The notes under the pieces: generated by a model
Database searches by the model: none
The model's input: only the letters and a program-made list of their open reading frames with translations
Told to the model about the DNA's origin: nothing
Translations under genes and position numbers: made by a program
Shown here: in pieces, positions 1 to 5,811 of the stretch
Layout: each line of letters starts with the position of its first letter
How positions within the stretch are numbered: position 1 is the first letter of the stretch
Source of the DNA: Verrucomicrobiales bacterium
GTDB taxonomy: Bacteria > Verrucomicrobiota > Verrucomicrobiia > Verrucomicrobiales > V1-33
Assembly (NCBI GenBank): GCA_028293305.1
Contig: JAQGPD010000626.1
Location: 1 to 6,248 of the forward strand
Length of the DNA stretch: 6,248 nt
Direction of reading: 5' to 3'

Positions 1-501
1 CGCAGAATAAAATAAAGACGGAGATTTTTTTCATGGTATCGCTGAGTGGGGATGGTCAATATCCAAGCGGATTGCAAATCGGAGGTTGGAGAGGGGTAAC
101 GTAGCGGGCAGGCTTTCCGTGTGAGGGAGTTGCGTTTATACAGTTAGGACATTTGCCTAGACATTCAAAACTTCTCCAAATTTGGATTTGGCAAATTTTG
201 GACAGGCTACTGCGCAACCTAGCGGCGTTCTGGATTTTTGACCAGCATTAAAAATACTTTTGGACAAGTATCCGCTCCCTCTCCAGCCGGGAGTAAATGG
301 TGTCTTCTTTGATCACCGATGGGACACGATTCGCCTCCTGATGGTCTATCCGACGCAATAGCGAGGGAAATAGTCATGCTATGCAAAATAGCCGACTGGC
401 CAAATTTTACACTCTGCTCCGGTCGGCGAGCCATCCACCAGGCCTGTGATCCAATCAAGCCGTTCATCGCCAAAGCAAAAACCCCAAATCGGAATAAATA
501 G
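1..501. other. AT-rich non-coding left end
   Basis: I see no gene I can support here. The stretch is visibly richer in A/T than the rest of the window and lies downstream of the acyltransferase stop. Open frames exist on both strands (219-545 minus, starting TTG; 319-501 plus, starting ATG), but they overlap each other and the acyltransferase end, lack convincing ribosome binding sites and resemble no family I know. A cluster of short palindromic A/T words sits at 147-204, including the perfect palindrome CCAAATTTGG at 176-185 and the pair ATTTGCC (151-157) / GGCAAAT (190-196). No clear rho-independent terminator for the upstream operon is visible. Confidence 0.5.
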
Positions 502-1227
502 CTAGTCGGACACCGATCCGGCGTTTTGAATATATAACCTATCAAAGGCTTTGGAGCGGTTCGCGTAGTCAGGGTAGTCTTCCGCCGGGGCTTCCGGCGG
601 GAGATAGCGCCAGTGTTTGTAGAGCCACATCCAGTGGGCGGGGTGGGCTTTCAGGACGGGTTCTATCACATCCCAGCATCGCTGGGCGGCTTCCTGCCAC
701 GGGGTGTCCGGCGTCATGGGAATGGGGTCCATGAAGCGCAATTGCCAGCGTCCGTCCGGCAACGGCAGGGCCAGGGCGGGCACCAGCGGCAGCCCGGTCC
801 GCGCCGCGAGCGCGACGTGCAGGACGCTGATGCTGGACCAGCAGCCAAAGCGCCGGATGGCGACCGCGCTCTGCTCCGGATGCACATTCAAATCAACCAG
901 GGCGGCGGCGCTTCCGCCTTTTTTCAAATGCCGGAACAACTTCAGCATGGCTCCCTCCTGAGGAATGATCATCTGCCCATTCAGCGAGCGTTGACGACGG
1001 AAGACAGCGGTCAGCGGTTCGTTTTTAAAGTCCTGGGCGATGATCATGGTGGGGCCGAATTTCAAGGCCCTGCCAAGGCTGAGCCATTCGAAATTCCCGC
1101 AATGCGCCGTGGCGAAAATACACCGTCCCGTGGTCGCGGCCTCGCGTGCGGCGGGGGTGTCGCACTCCAACACAAAATACTCATCCCACTTTTCCGCAGT
1201 CAGCCGGCGGCCCCAAAACAACTCCAC
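502..1227 (-). CDS. C-terminal catalytic fragment of the LpxL-like acyltransferase (241 aa)
   Basis: This part carries the catalytic region. The acyltransferase motif H-x4-D/E appears as HCGNFE (His42 and Glu47 of this fragment, 141 and 146 of the joined protein). A second conserved block contains VDLNVHPEQ (111-119) and RRFGCW (125-130), equivalent to the Asp and Phe-Gly region of LpxL enzymes, followed by LAARTGLPLVPA (140-151). The end, with HWMWLYKHWR (about 198-207), matches the family's W-x-[WY]-x-H/R-[RK]W pattern. The only in-frame start near the break is GTG at 1227-1225, and no clear ribosome binding site precedes it, so independent translation is doubtful. The protein lacks its membrane-proximal N-terminus if made alone. 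Confidence 0.6.
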   Translation of the reverse strand: MELFWGRRLTAEKWDEYFVLECDTPAAREAATTGRCIFATAHCGNFEWLSLGRALKFGPTMIIAQDFKNEPLTAVFRRQRSLNGQMIIPQEGAMLKLFRHLKKGGSAAALVDLNVHPEQSAVAIRRFGCWSSISVLHVALAARTGLPLVPALALPLPDGRWQLRFMDPIPMTPDTPWQEAAQRCWDVIEPVLKAHPAHWMWLYKHWRYLPPEAPAEDYPDYANRSKAFDRLYIQNAGSVSD

Positions 1228-1248
1228 AAAGGTCCGGTCAAAAACCTG

Positions 1249-1524
1249 TTAGTTTTCCCGCACCAGTTTTTTCCTGGCAACTTCGTCAAGCTCCCCTGAC
1301 AAAGCCACCCGGAGGTTTTCGGAGATGACATGCCGCCCTCTTCCATCGAAGGCCCAGGCGACGGTTCCGAGGCCATGCGCCAACCAGCGGGCAACCTCCA
1401 GTGGCATCCTAGGAATGATTTCCTCGGCGGCACGCAACAGCCAGTATTCCACCCGTCGCCGGGCACGGAGCAGGAGGGACGGAGCGGAGACCGGAGCGGG
1501 CATGGGGGATTGATCCTGATTCAC
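1249..1524 (-). CDS. N-terminal fragment of the LpxL-like acyltransferase (91 aa)
   Basis: This part holds the start and the membrane-proximal N-terminus of the acyltransferase. An Arg-rich stretch (residues 18-25) precedes an amphipathic or hydrophobic segment with Trp residues (about 27-60). Residues 63-73 match the family pattern of a basic run followed by Asn-Leu (RHVISENLRVA), which lies upstream of the catalytic domain in LpxL-type proteins. The GTG at 1524-1522 was chosen because GGAGG stands 7 nt upstream and the start abuts the TAA of the previous gene. An in-frame ATG at 1503 with AGGA 10 nt upstream is the alternative. It has no catalytic motif, so the fragment alone should not be active. 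Confidence 0.6.
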   Translation of the reverse strand: MNQDQSPMPAPVSAPSLLLRARRRVEYWLLRAAEEIIPRMPLEVARWLAHGLGTVAWAFDGRGRHVISENLRVALSGELDEVARKKLVREN

Positions 1525-3033
1525 TTACTGGCCTCCGCCAGTGGATGCGGAAGGCGGGGTGGCGGTCTGCATGGGGGCCGGGGCCGGAACCGGCTCTGGA
1601 GCGGAACCGGGGGCGGGAGCCGCCACGCCAGCCGCGGCGGGCGGCGGAGGGATAACAACTTTCGGAGTGAGGCGGTCCTCCCATTCATGCAGGGTGGCTC
1701 CGGTGCCGAGGCCGCCGATTCCTTTGAGCAGTTCCTCGCATTTCAAACGCCATGCGGCGTAATCCGGAGCTTTCCTATCAGCATCGGCGGAGTCCGGAAA
1801 AATCAGATAGGTCACTTTAAGATCGCTGACTGGGCGACGATAGGGACTGGCTGCGGGATCCAGTTGACGCGCAATACGCAGGCTGGCTTCGCCCACTTTG
1901 GTGGTCGGCCCGTAGTCGCCGACGACGGCGGGCAATAACATATTTTCATGAATGACCACGGCATAGTCGCCAATGGATGGGGCCCAGGCGTTCCGGCCTT
2001 TATAGCTGCGGAGCGAGGATGGAATCACAATAAATGGATCCTCCTGCCCCACGAGATAACTCCGCCGCTTCAAGTCGGCGACGATGCGCGGGATTTCCTC
2101 CGCGCGGGCGGTCAGGACTGGTTTCTCCTCCTTGGTCAGGCGGGGGGACTTCAGCTTTTCCTTCACCTCGCGGAGTTCGTCCTCCAGCTTGGGGACGACG
2201 GGGTTCAGCTTGTCCGTGAGCTTGGGCCAGCCATAGCTGGTGGTGGGCTGGAAGTGGCTGGACTTCAGGATGTAGTCGTCGAAGGAAGGCATGCGGTCGC
2301 CATCGCTGCCGTCGGAAACCACGTCCATGTCCGCCTGCATGAGCAGGGCTTTTTGTTTGGAGGCGGGATCCTCCAGCTCCAGCATCGCGTCCAGGTCGTA
2401 AAAGTTATGCCTTGTCAGGATGCGGTCCAGCCGTTTCAGATTCGCCTGCACGGATTGCTCCTTCAATTCATACAGGTAGTGATAGAAGCCGGAGACCTTT
2501 GCTTTTTCGATCAAGTTTCCGATTCCCGGCAGCAGGACGCCCAGGCCGGGGTTGAGCCGGCGCAGCTGGTCCAGGGTGGTGGCGGGTTTGGGGACTTTCA
2601 GCTTCAGCGTCATTTCCACCACATAAGCGTCCTCGGAGGCACGCTCCTCGGTCGCGGTCTCCCCCTCCGTTGGGATCAAAGTGGTTTTGAGCGCAATGCC
2701 GCTGAACATGGTGGTGAGGTCGCCGCGGGACTTCAGCGAGGGCCCGGAGGGCAGGGCCGGCGGGGGCGCGGGAACGGGAATCTCCACGCGCTTCTCCACG
2801 ATTTTTTCCTGGATGACCACCCGTTCGGTCCCCGGTTCCCGGCTGGATTCCAAAGGCGGGAACACTTTCCGCGAAACCGCCCGCCCCACACGCTGGCCGA
2901 ACGGCGTGAAAACCAGACCCAATGCCACGGCGGCCAGGGTCAATACGAGCATGCGACCCGGCCAAGGCGAGCGGCGCGGCGGGGTCCAACCACCGCTTGG
3001 CGGCCTGGATCGGAAATGGGAATCATCCGGCAT
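1525..3033 (-). CDS. Membrane-anchored GH75 (fungal-type chitosanase family) protein
   Basis: This 502-residue protein appears to be an exported GH75-family hydrolase homologue. Residues 1-27 are polar and basic, 28-42 form one hydrophobic segment (a signal anchor or uncleaved signal), and 60-100 are a Pro-rich stalk. The GH75 signature is in two parts: ADMDVVSDGSDGDR (234-247) with PTTSYG (263-268), and then DPFIVIP (332-338), GDYAVVI (355-361), VGDYGPTTKVGEAS (371-384) and YLIFPDSA (409-416). Asp373 and Glu382, nine residues apart, fit the family's Asp/Glu catalytic pair. Between the two halves lies a Lys/Glu-rich helical insertion (about 270-328). The last 45 residues are Pro/Ala-rich, so the tail may be a cell-wall-spanning or disordered linker. 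GH75 enzymes cleave chitosan, but the substrate here is not shown. The ATG at 3033 was chosen for length and the signal segment; no Shine-Dalgarno is visible before it. Confidence 0.82.
   Translation of the reverse strand: MPDDSHFRSRPPSGGWTPPRRSPWPGRMLVLTLAAVALGLVFTPFGQRVGRAVSRKVFPPLESSREPGTERVVIQEKIVEKRVEIPVPAPPPALPSGPSLKSRGDLTTMFSGIALKTTLIPTEGETATEERASEDAYVVEMTLKLKVPKPATTLDQLRRLNPGLGVLLPGIGNLIEKAKVSGFYHYLYELKEQSVQANLKRLDRILTRHNFYDLDAMLELEDPASKQKALLMQADMDVVSDGSDGDRMPSFDDYILKSSHFQPTTSYGWPKLTDKLNPVVPKLEDELREVKEKLKSPRLTKEEKPVLTARAEEIPRIVADLKRRSYLVGQEDPFIVIPSSLRSYKGRNAWAPSIGDYAVVIHENMLLPAVVGDYGPTTKVGEASLRIARQLDPAASPYRRPVSDLKVTYLIFPDSADADRKAPDYAAWRLKCEELLKGIGGLGTGATLHEWEDRLTPKVVIPPPPAAAGVAAPAPGSAPEPVPAPAPMQTATPPSASTGGGQ
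1528..1541 (-). promoter_or_regulatory. Ribosome binding site for the acyltransferase inside a small hairpin
   Basis: On the minus strand CTGGC-GGAG-GCCAG forms a perfect 5-bp stem whose 4-nt loop is GGAG, the core of the ribosome binding site. It covers the last codons of the GH75 gene and is followed directly by its TAA stop and the GTG start of the acyltransferase. The GGAGG-to-GTG spacing is 7 nt. The arrangement suggests translational coupling, because ribosomes ending the first gene would open the hairpin. The stem is short, so it may have no effect. Confidence 0.4.
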
Positions 3034-3070
3034 GGAAAACAGAAATTGGAGGGGCTAACGAAATCCAGGG

Positions 3071-3099
3071 AGCATACAGGGTGCGCCGGGATTTTTGAA
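3071..3099 (-). promoter_or_regulatory. Candidate sigma-70-type promoter for the GH75 gene
   Basis: On the minus strand TTCAAA (3099-3094) and TATGCT (3076-3071) are separated by 17 nt. Each matches the sigma-70 consensus at 4 of 6 positions. Transcription would begin near 3064 and leave a leader of about 30 nt before the ATG at 3033. The match is weak, and promoters of this putative phylum are poorly known to me. Confidence 0.25.
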
Positions 3100-3169
3100 C
3101 CCATGCACTCCAATTCACCGCCCCGCGAGTCGAAATTACGCTTCTGTTGGCAATCGGGTGCCTCTGGAG

Positions 3170-3188
3170 TGTCAGGATTCTGTTGACC
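3170..3188. promoter_or_regulatory. Degenerate copy of a 19-bp dyad, upstream of the GH75 gene
   Basis: Read on the minus strand this site is GGTCAACAGAATCCTGACA. It equals the perfect dyad at 3317-3335 at 16 of 19 positions, and its own half-sites pair at 5 of 8. It lies about 137 nt upstream of the GH75 start. A further half-site (TTCTGTTGGC) stands at 3142-3151. It could be an operator for an unknown regulator or simply a dispersed repeat. Confidence 0.35.
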
Positions 3189-3237
3189 CCCAACTCCACC
3201 AACCAATCCACAGAACCAAAAAGGCGGACTACTGCCA

Positions 3238-3292
3238 AACTAACCGCCAATGATCACGAATGGAGACGAATCCACCCAGCTGGAAACATACG
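3238..3292 (+). repeat. Intergenic repeat, direct copy 1
   Basis: This 55-nt copy begins AACTAACCGC and contains GAATGGAGACGAATCC. It matches copy 2 (3462-3516, offset 224 nt) at roughly 80% of positions, as far as GCTGGA and a few bases beyond. The core is built from units of about 10 nt beginning with AAT or GAAT. The two large neighbouring genes show no such pattern. Confidence 0.6.
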
Positions 3293-3316
3293 CTAACTTC
3301 ACCGTGGGAATCGGAG

Positions 3317-3335
3317 GGTCAACATTCTGTTGACC
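3317..3335. promoter_or_regulatory. Perfect 19-bp dyad (8-bp arms, 3-nt centre)
   Basis: GGTCAACA-TTC-TGTTGACC has fully complementary 8-bp arms. A second, degenerate copy lies 147 bp away at 3170-3188. The symmetry and length fit a binding site for a dimeric helix-turn-helix regulator. A 3-nt loop hairpin in RNA or a dispersed repeat are alternatives. It lies about 280 nt upstream of the GH75 start. Confidence 0.4.
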
Positions 3336-3461
3336 AAAATTTCCGCCACCAAACCACGGGAAAGGATTGGCAAAACCAATACTCCGCGCGGCAACGGCAG
3401 CCGCAGCCGCCGGGCCGGACCCCGCTCCAAGTCCCGGAACATCACTTCTTCAACACGCCTC

Positions 3462-3516
3462 AACTAACCGCTAATGAACGCGAATGGACACGAATCCATC
3501 ACGCTGGAGAAATAGG
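3462..3516 (+). repeat. Intergenic repeat, direct copy 2
   Basis: This is the second direct copy. It contains TAATGAACGC, GAATGGACAC and GAATCCATCA in succession, which makes the 10-nt period plain. Bases 3465-3500 also form the left arm of a large inverted repeat with 3531-3566. Confidence 0.6.
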
Positions 3517-3566
3517 TATTTTTACGGCTGGATGGATTCGTGTCCCTTCGCGTCCCTTCACGGTTA
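3465..3566. repeat. Fold-back inverted repeat with 36-nt arms
   Basis: The left arm 3465-3500 and right arm 3531-3566 pair at 31 of 36 positions. The inner 15 bp are perfect (GGACACGAATCCATC at 3486-3500 against 3531-3545), and the loop is 30 nt. The arms are the same 10-nt-periodic repeat in opposite orientation. Copy 1 (3241-3276) also pairs with the right arm, at about 27 of 36 positions, so 3241-3566 resembles a small element with inverted ends. There is no coding capacity, and I saw no target-site duplication. Confidence 0.6.
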
Positions 3567-3597
3567 AAAAGCGCGGAGCCGTTTCATTCCCTGCCCT

Positions 3598-3627
3598 CCC
3601 CGGCCGGGCGTTAAAGCCGGGCCGGGG
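3598..3627 (-). terminator. GC-rich hairpin downstream of the helicase, candidate terminator
   Basis: Arms 3598-3609 and 3616-3627 pair at 11 of 12 positions, nearly all G-C, around a 6-nt loop. The hairpin starts 18 nt past the helicase TGA. No T-run follows directly on the minus strand; the nearest T-tract is about 30 nt further on, at 3566-3570. It may therefore act as a U-less terminator or an mRNA 3' end stabiliser rather than a classical intrinsic terminator. Confidence 0.45.
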
Positions 3628-3645
3628 CGGGATGGTTTCCACGGG

Positions 3646-5811
3646 TCAGGGTTTTTTCTTCCAGGGTGGCTTGCCGCCGCGTGACGGACCATCGCGCTCC
3701 ACGAAACCCTTGCCGCCGGGACGGGGTGGGCGACCTTCTCCGCCGGGTCCGAACGAGCCGGGACCACGGGCGGCGAAGCTGACTTTCAAGGGACGACCTT
3801 CATGCTCAGCGCCTTCCATGTCGGCCACGAGCGTTTTGCTGTGGGTGCTGTGGATTTGGCAGAAGCTCTGGTCCTCCATGAGCTTGATCTGGCCAACGGC
3901 CTGGGGAGGGAAGTTGAGGGCGCCGGTGGCGAGGAGATCGACGATTTCCCGGGGGCCGAAACCTTGGTTTTTGCCCACTCCCACGCGGACCCACTGGAAG
4001 CCGCGGGCGGCGGCGGGGAGGGTGATCATTTCGTGCGGGCCCTTGCTGGCCTTGCCGGCGGGGGAGTCTGCCCGGGATTCGCGGACGGGGCCGGGACGGC
4101 CGAATTCCTCCTCGGAAAACTGGATTTCGCCTTCATCCTCATCGTCCAGCGGCTCAATCGCTTTCGGTTTGAATTTCACCGGTGCGGGCGCAGCGCCAGG
4201 GGGTTTGGAAACCGGCGCGGAAGCCGCTGAGGTCTCTGATTTCTCCACCGGGGGCTTGGCCGGTGCGCGATCGGCGGGCTCAGCTGATTCGGAGGCGGAA
4301 GGGGATGGCGCGTCGGCAGGTGCCGGAGTTGGCGCGGGCTTCGGTTCCGCAGCCGGCTTCACGACCTTCGCCGCAGCGGGCTTGGCGGGTTTGGATTCCG
4401 GCGCGATTTCATCCTCGCGCACAAATTCAGCGGCGGCGCGTTCCTGTTTGGCGACGGTCACGGGCTTGGGCTGCGGCTTGGCATTCACCAAGGGCTGGCC
4501 GCGGAGATCGGGCTCGAACCCGCTGGCAGCCAACAGCTCATGGAACAAAGCGCTGGCGATGTCCGTGGAGGAATGACCTTCCTCCAAAAGCTGTTCCACC
4601 ATGGCGTCCTGGGGCTTGAAGCGCCCCGTGGCGAGACGCTCGCGGACTTTGTCGAGCACGCCGCCGGCACGTTTTTGCTCCACTTCATCCATCGTGGGCA
4701 CGGTGCCGCGGCGGATGCGGCTGCGGGTGAACCGCTCGATGGCCTGAAGTTTGTAAATTTCCCGTCCGCTCACCAAGGTGAACGCCAAGCCCTTGCGCCC
4801 GGCGCGGCCGGTGCGTCCGACGCGGTGGACGTAGTCTTCAGGGTCCCATGGCAGGTCGAAATTCACCACCAGGTCCACCTCCTCAACGTCCAGCCCGCGG
4901 CCGGCGACGTCCGTCGCGATGAGGAAATCGAAGCCGCTTTTCCGGAATTTTTCGATCGTCCGCGAACGCATGGCCTGCGTGATGCCGCCATGCAGACGGT
5001 CCGCGGAGTAACCCCGGCCCTGGAGCATGTCAGTCAGCTCGTCCACCATGCGCTGGGTATTGCAGAAAACGATGCCCAAACGCACGCTCTGCATGTCGAT
5101 CAGGCGCATGAGCGCGTCCTGTTTGTTACGCAGCGGCACTTCGTAAAAGACCTGCTCCACGGTGGGAACAGTGACGTCTTTGGTCGCGATGCGGATGTGT
5201 TCGACGTTGGTGCTGAAGCGGTTGATGAGCTCGCGGATGGGCGCCGGCATGGTGGCGCTGAAGAAAACGGTCTGGCGTCCGGGAGGCGCGGCTCCGAGGA
5301 TTTTTTCCATGTCGTCACGGAAGCCCATGTCCAGCATGCGGTCGCATTCATCCAGGACGACCATCTTGATGCGGCTGAGGTCCAAGGCCCGGCGGTCCAT
5401 CATGTCCATGACGCGGCCGGGGGTGCCGATGACGACCTGGGGGCCCCGTTTCAATTCGTAAAACTGCCGCTCGTAGGACGCGCCGCCATAGATCGGCACG
5501 GCGTGGATTTTTGGCATAAAGGCCGCGAGCTTATGCACTTCCTCCGCCACCTGCATCGCGAGTTCGCGCGCCGGACAAAGAATCAAAAGCTGGGGATATT
5601 TTCCGTCGTGATCGATCTGATCCAAGGCGGGAAGGACGAACGCCGCGGTTTTTCCGGAGCCGGTCTGGGACTGGCCCACAAGGTCACGCCCGGTGAGCAG
5701 AATGGGGATGGACGCCGTCTGAATGGGCGATGCCTCCTCGAAGCCTAACTTTTCGACTGCCTTCAGCGCGGCGGCTGAAAGACCTAATTCACTGAACGGG
5801 CGCTTTTCCAT
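3646..5811 (-). CDS. DEAD-box ATP-dependent RNA helicase (DECD variant) with DbpA-type RNA-binding domain
   Basis: The protein unwinds or remodels structured RNA using ATP, probably in ribosome assembly, RNA decay or cold adaptation as for related helicases. From the ATG at 5811 (721 residues) the motifs appear in order: Q motif (Phe6, Gln31), GQSQTGSGKT (46-55), PARELA (80-85), TPGR (130-133), motif II as DECD (154-157), SAT (185-187), GIVFCNT (246-252), ATDVAGRGLD (299-308) and HRVGRTGR (329-336). A Lys/Ala/Pro-rich linker (about 440-590) leads to a DbpA-like RNA-binding domain (about 605-680) and a Gly/Pro/Arg-rich basic tail. The order resembles E. coli DeaD/CsdA. The frame is open to a TTG at 5859, but the ATG at 5811 puts the Q motif at the usual distance from the start. 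Neither start has a good ribosome binding site. The gene lies 71 nt after the membrane-protein gene. Confidence 0.95.
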   Translation of the reverse strand: MEKRPFSELGLSAAALKAVEKLGFEEASPIQTASIPILLTGRDLVGQSQTGSGKTAAFVLPALDQIDHDGKYPQLLILCPARELAMQVAEEVHKLAAFMPKIHAVPIYGGASYERQFYELKRGPQVVIGTPGRVMDMMDRRALDLSRIKMVVLDECDRMLDMGFRDDMEKILGAAPPGRQTVFFSATMPAPIRELINRFSTNVEHIRIATKDVTVPTVEQVFYEVPLRNKQDALMRLIDMQSVRLGIVFCNTQRMVDELTDMLQGRGYSADRLHGGITQAMRSRTIEKFRKSGFDFLIATDVAGRGLDVEEVDLVVNFDLPWDPEDYVHRVGRTGRAGRKGLAFTLVSGREIYKLQAIERFTRSRIRRGTVPTMDEVEQKRAGGVLDKVRERLATGRFKPQDAMVEQLLEEGHSSTDIASALFHELLAASGFEPDLRGQPLVNAKPQPKPVTVAKQERAAAEFVREDEIAPESKPAKPAAAKVVKPAAEPKPAPTPAPADAPSPSASESAEPADRAPAKPPVEKSETSAASAPVSKPPGAAPAPVKFKPKAIEPLDDEDEGEIQFSEEEFGRPGPVRESRADSPAGKASKGPHEMITLPAAARGFQWVRVGVGKNQGFGPREIVDLLATGALNFPPQAVGQIKLMEDQSFCQIHSTHSKTLVADMEGAEHEGRPLKVSFAARGPGSFGPGGEGRPPRPGGKGFVERDGPSRGGKPPWKKKP

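Larger units (their letters stand above)
502..1524 (-). pseudogene. Lipid A biosynthesis acyltransferase (LpxL/HtrB-like), interrupted by an in-frame stop
   Basis: The two open frames 1524-1249 and 1227-502 are in the same reading frame and together give one acyltransferase of about 340 codons, close to the usual size of about 300 residues. A single TAA at 1249-1251 (codon 92) separates them. Translation reads through cleanly on both sides (KLVREN, stop, QVFDRTFVELFW), with no frame change and no missing segment, so this looks like one nonsense substitution or a base-call error. The gene starts with GTG directly after the GH75 stop and is probably co-transcribed and translationally coupled with it. 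LpxL-family enzymes move an acyl chain from acyl carrier protein to a lipid A precursor at the inner membrane. Whether lipid A or another lipid is the substrate here cannot be told. Confidence 0.75.
3034..3645. other. Gene-free intergenic region with repeats
   Basis: About 610 nt separate the helicase stop from the GH75 start. Frames that are open here on the plus strand are extensions of frames running antisense to the two large genes and show no family features. The region holds a weak promoter candidate, two 19-bp dyads, two direct copies and one inverted copy of a 10-nt-periodic repeat, and a GC-rich hairpin, each listed separately. The part at about 3381-3460 shows nothing I can name. 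Confidence 0.6.

Noticed and set aside
33..104. 23-codon plus-strand frame with GGAG 9 nt upstream of its ATG
   Set aside because: The ribosome binding site spacing is acceptable, but a peptide this short with no context cannot be told from chance.
319..501. Plus-strand frame of 60 codons
   Set aside because: It is short, lacks a clear ribosome binding site, and conflicts with the opposite-strand frame. No features support it.
219..545. Minus-strand frame of 108 codons overlapping the acyltransferase 3' end
   Set aside because: It starts with TTG, has no ribosome binding site, overlaps the upstream gene in another frame, and resembles no family I can name. A hydrophobic stretch near its N-terminus alone is not enough.
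1249..1251. Programmed stop-codon readthrough in the acyltransferase
   Set aside because: The following CAGGTT does not match the CARYYA context, there is no obvious downstream stem-loop or selenocysteine-type signal, and the codon is TAA, the least leaky stop.
1948..3186. Plus-strand open frame of 412 codons opposite the GH75 gene
   Set aside because: The minus strand has the GH75 signature and a signal segment. The plus translation has no recognisable motif.
3238..3566. CRISPR array or insertion sequence
   Set aside because: There are only two direct copies and one inverted copy with unequal spacing, no uniform spacers, no transposase frame and no target duplication.
3260..4576. Long plus-strand open frame of 438 codons
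   Set aside because: It lies antisense to the helicase tail. Its Ala/Gly/Pro/Ser-rich translation is what a GC-rich low-complexity gene gives on the opposite strand, and no domain is visible.
4540..5748. Plus-strand open frame of 402 codons across the helicase core
   Set aside because: The minus strand carries every helicase motif in order. The plus translation is His/Val/Asp-rich with no family features, as expected of an antisense shadow.
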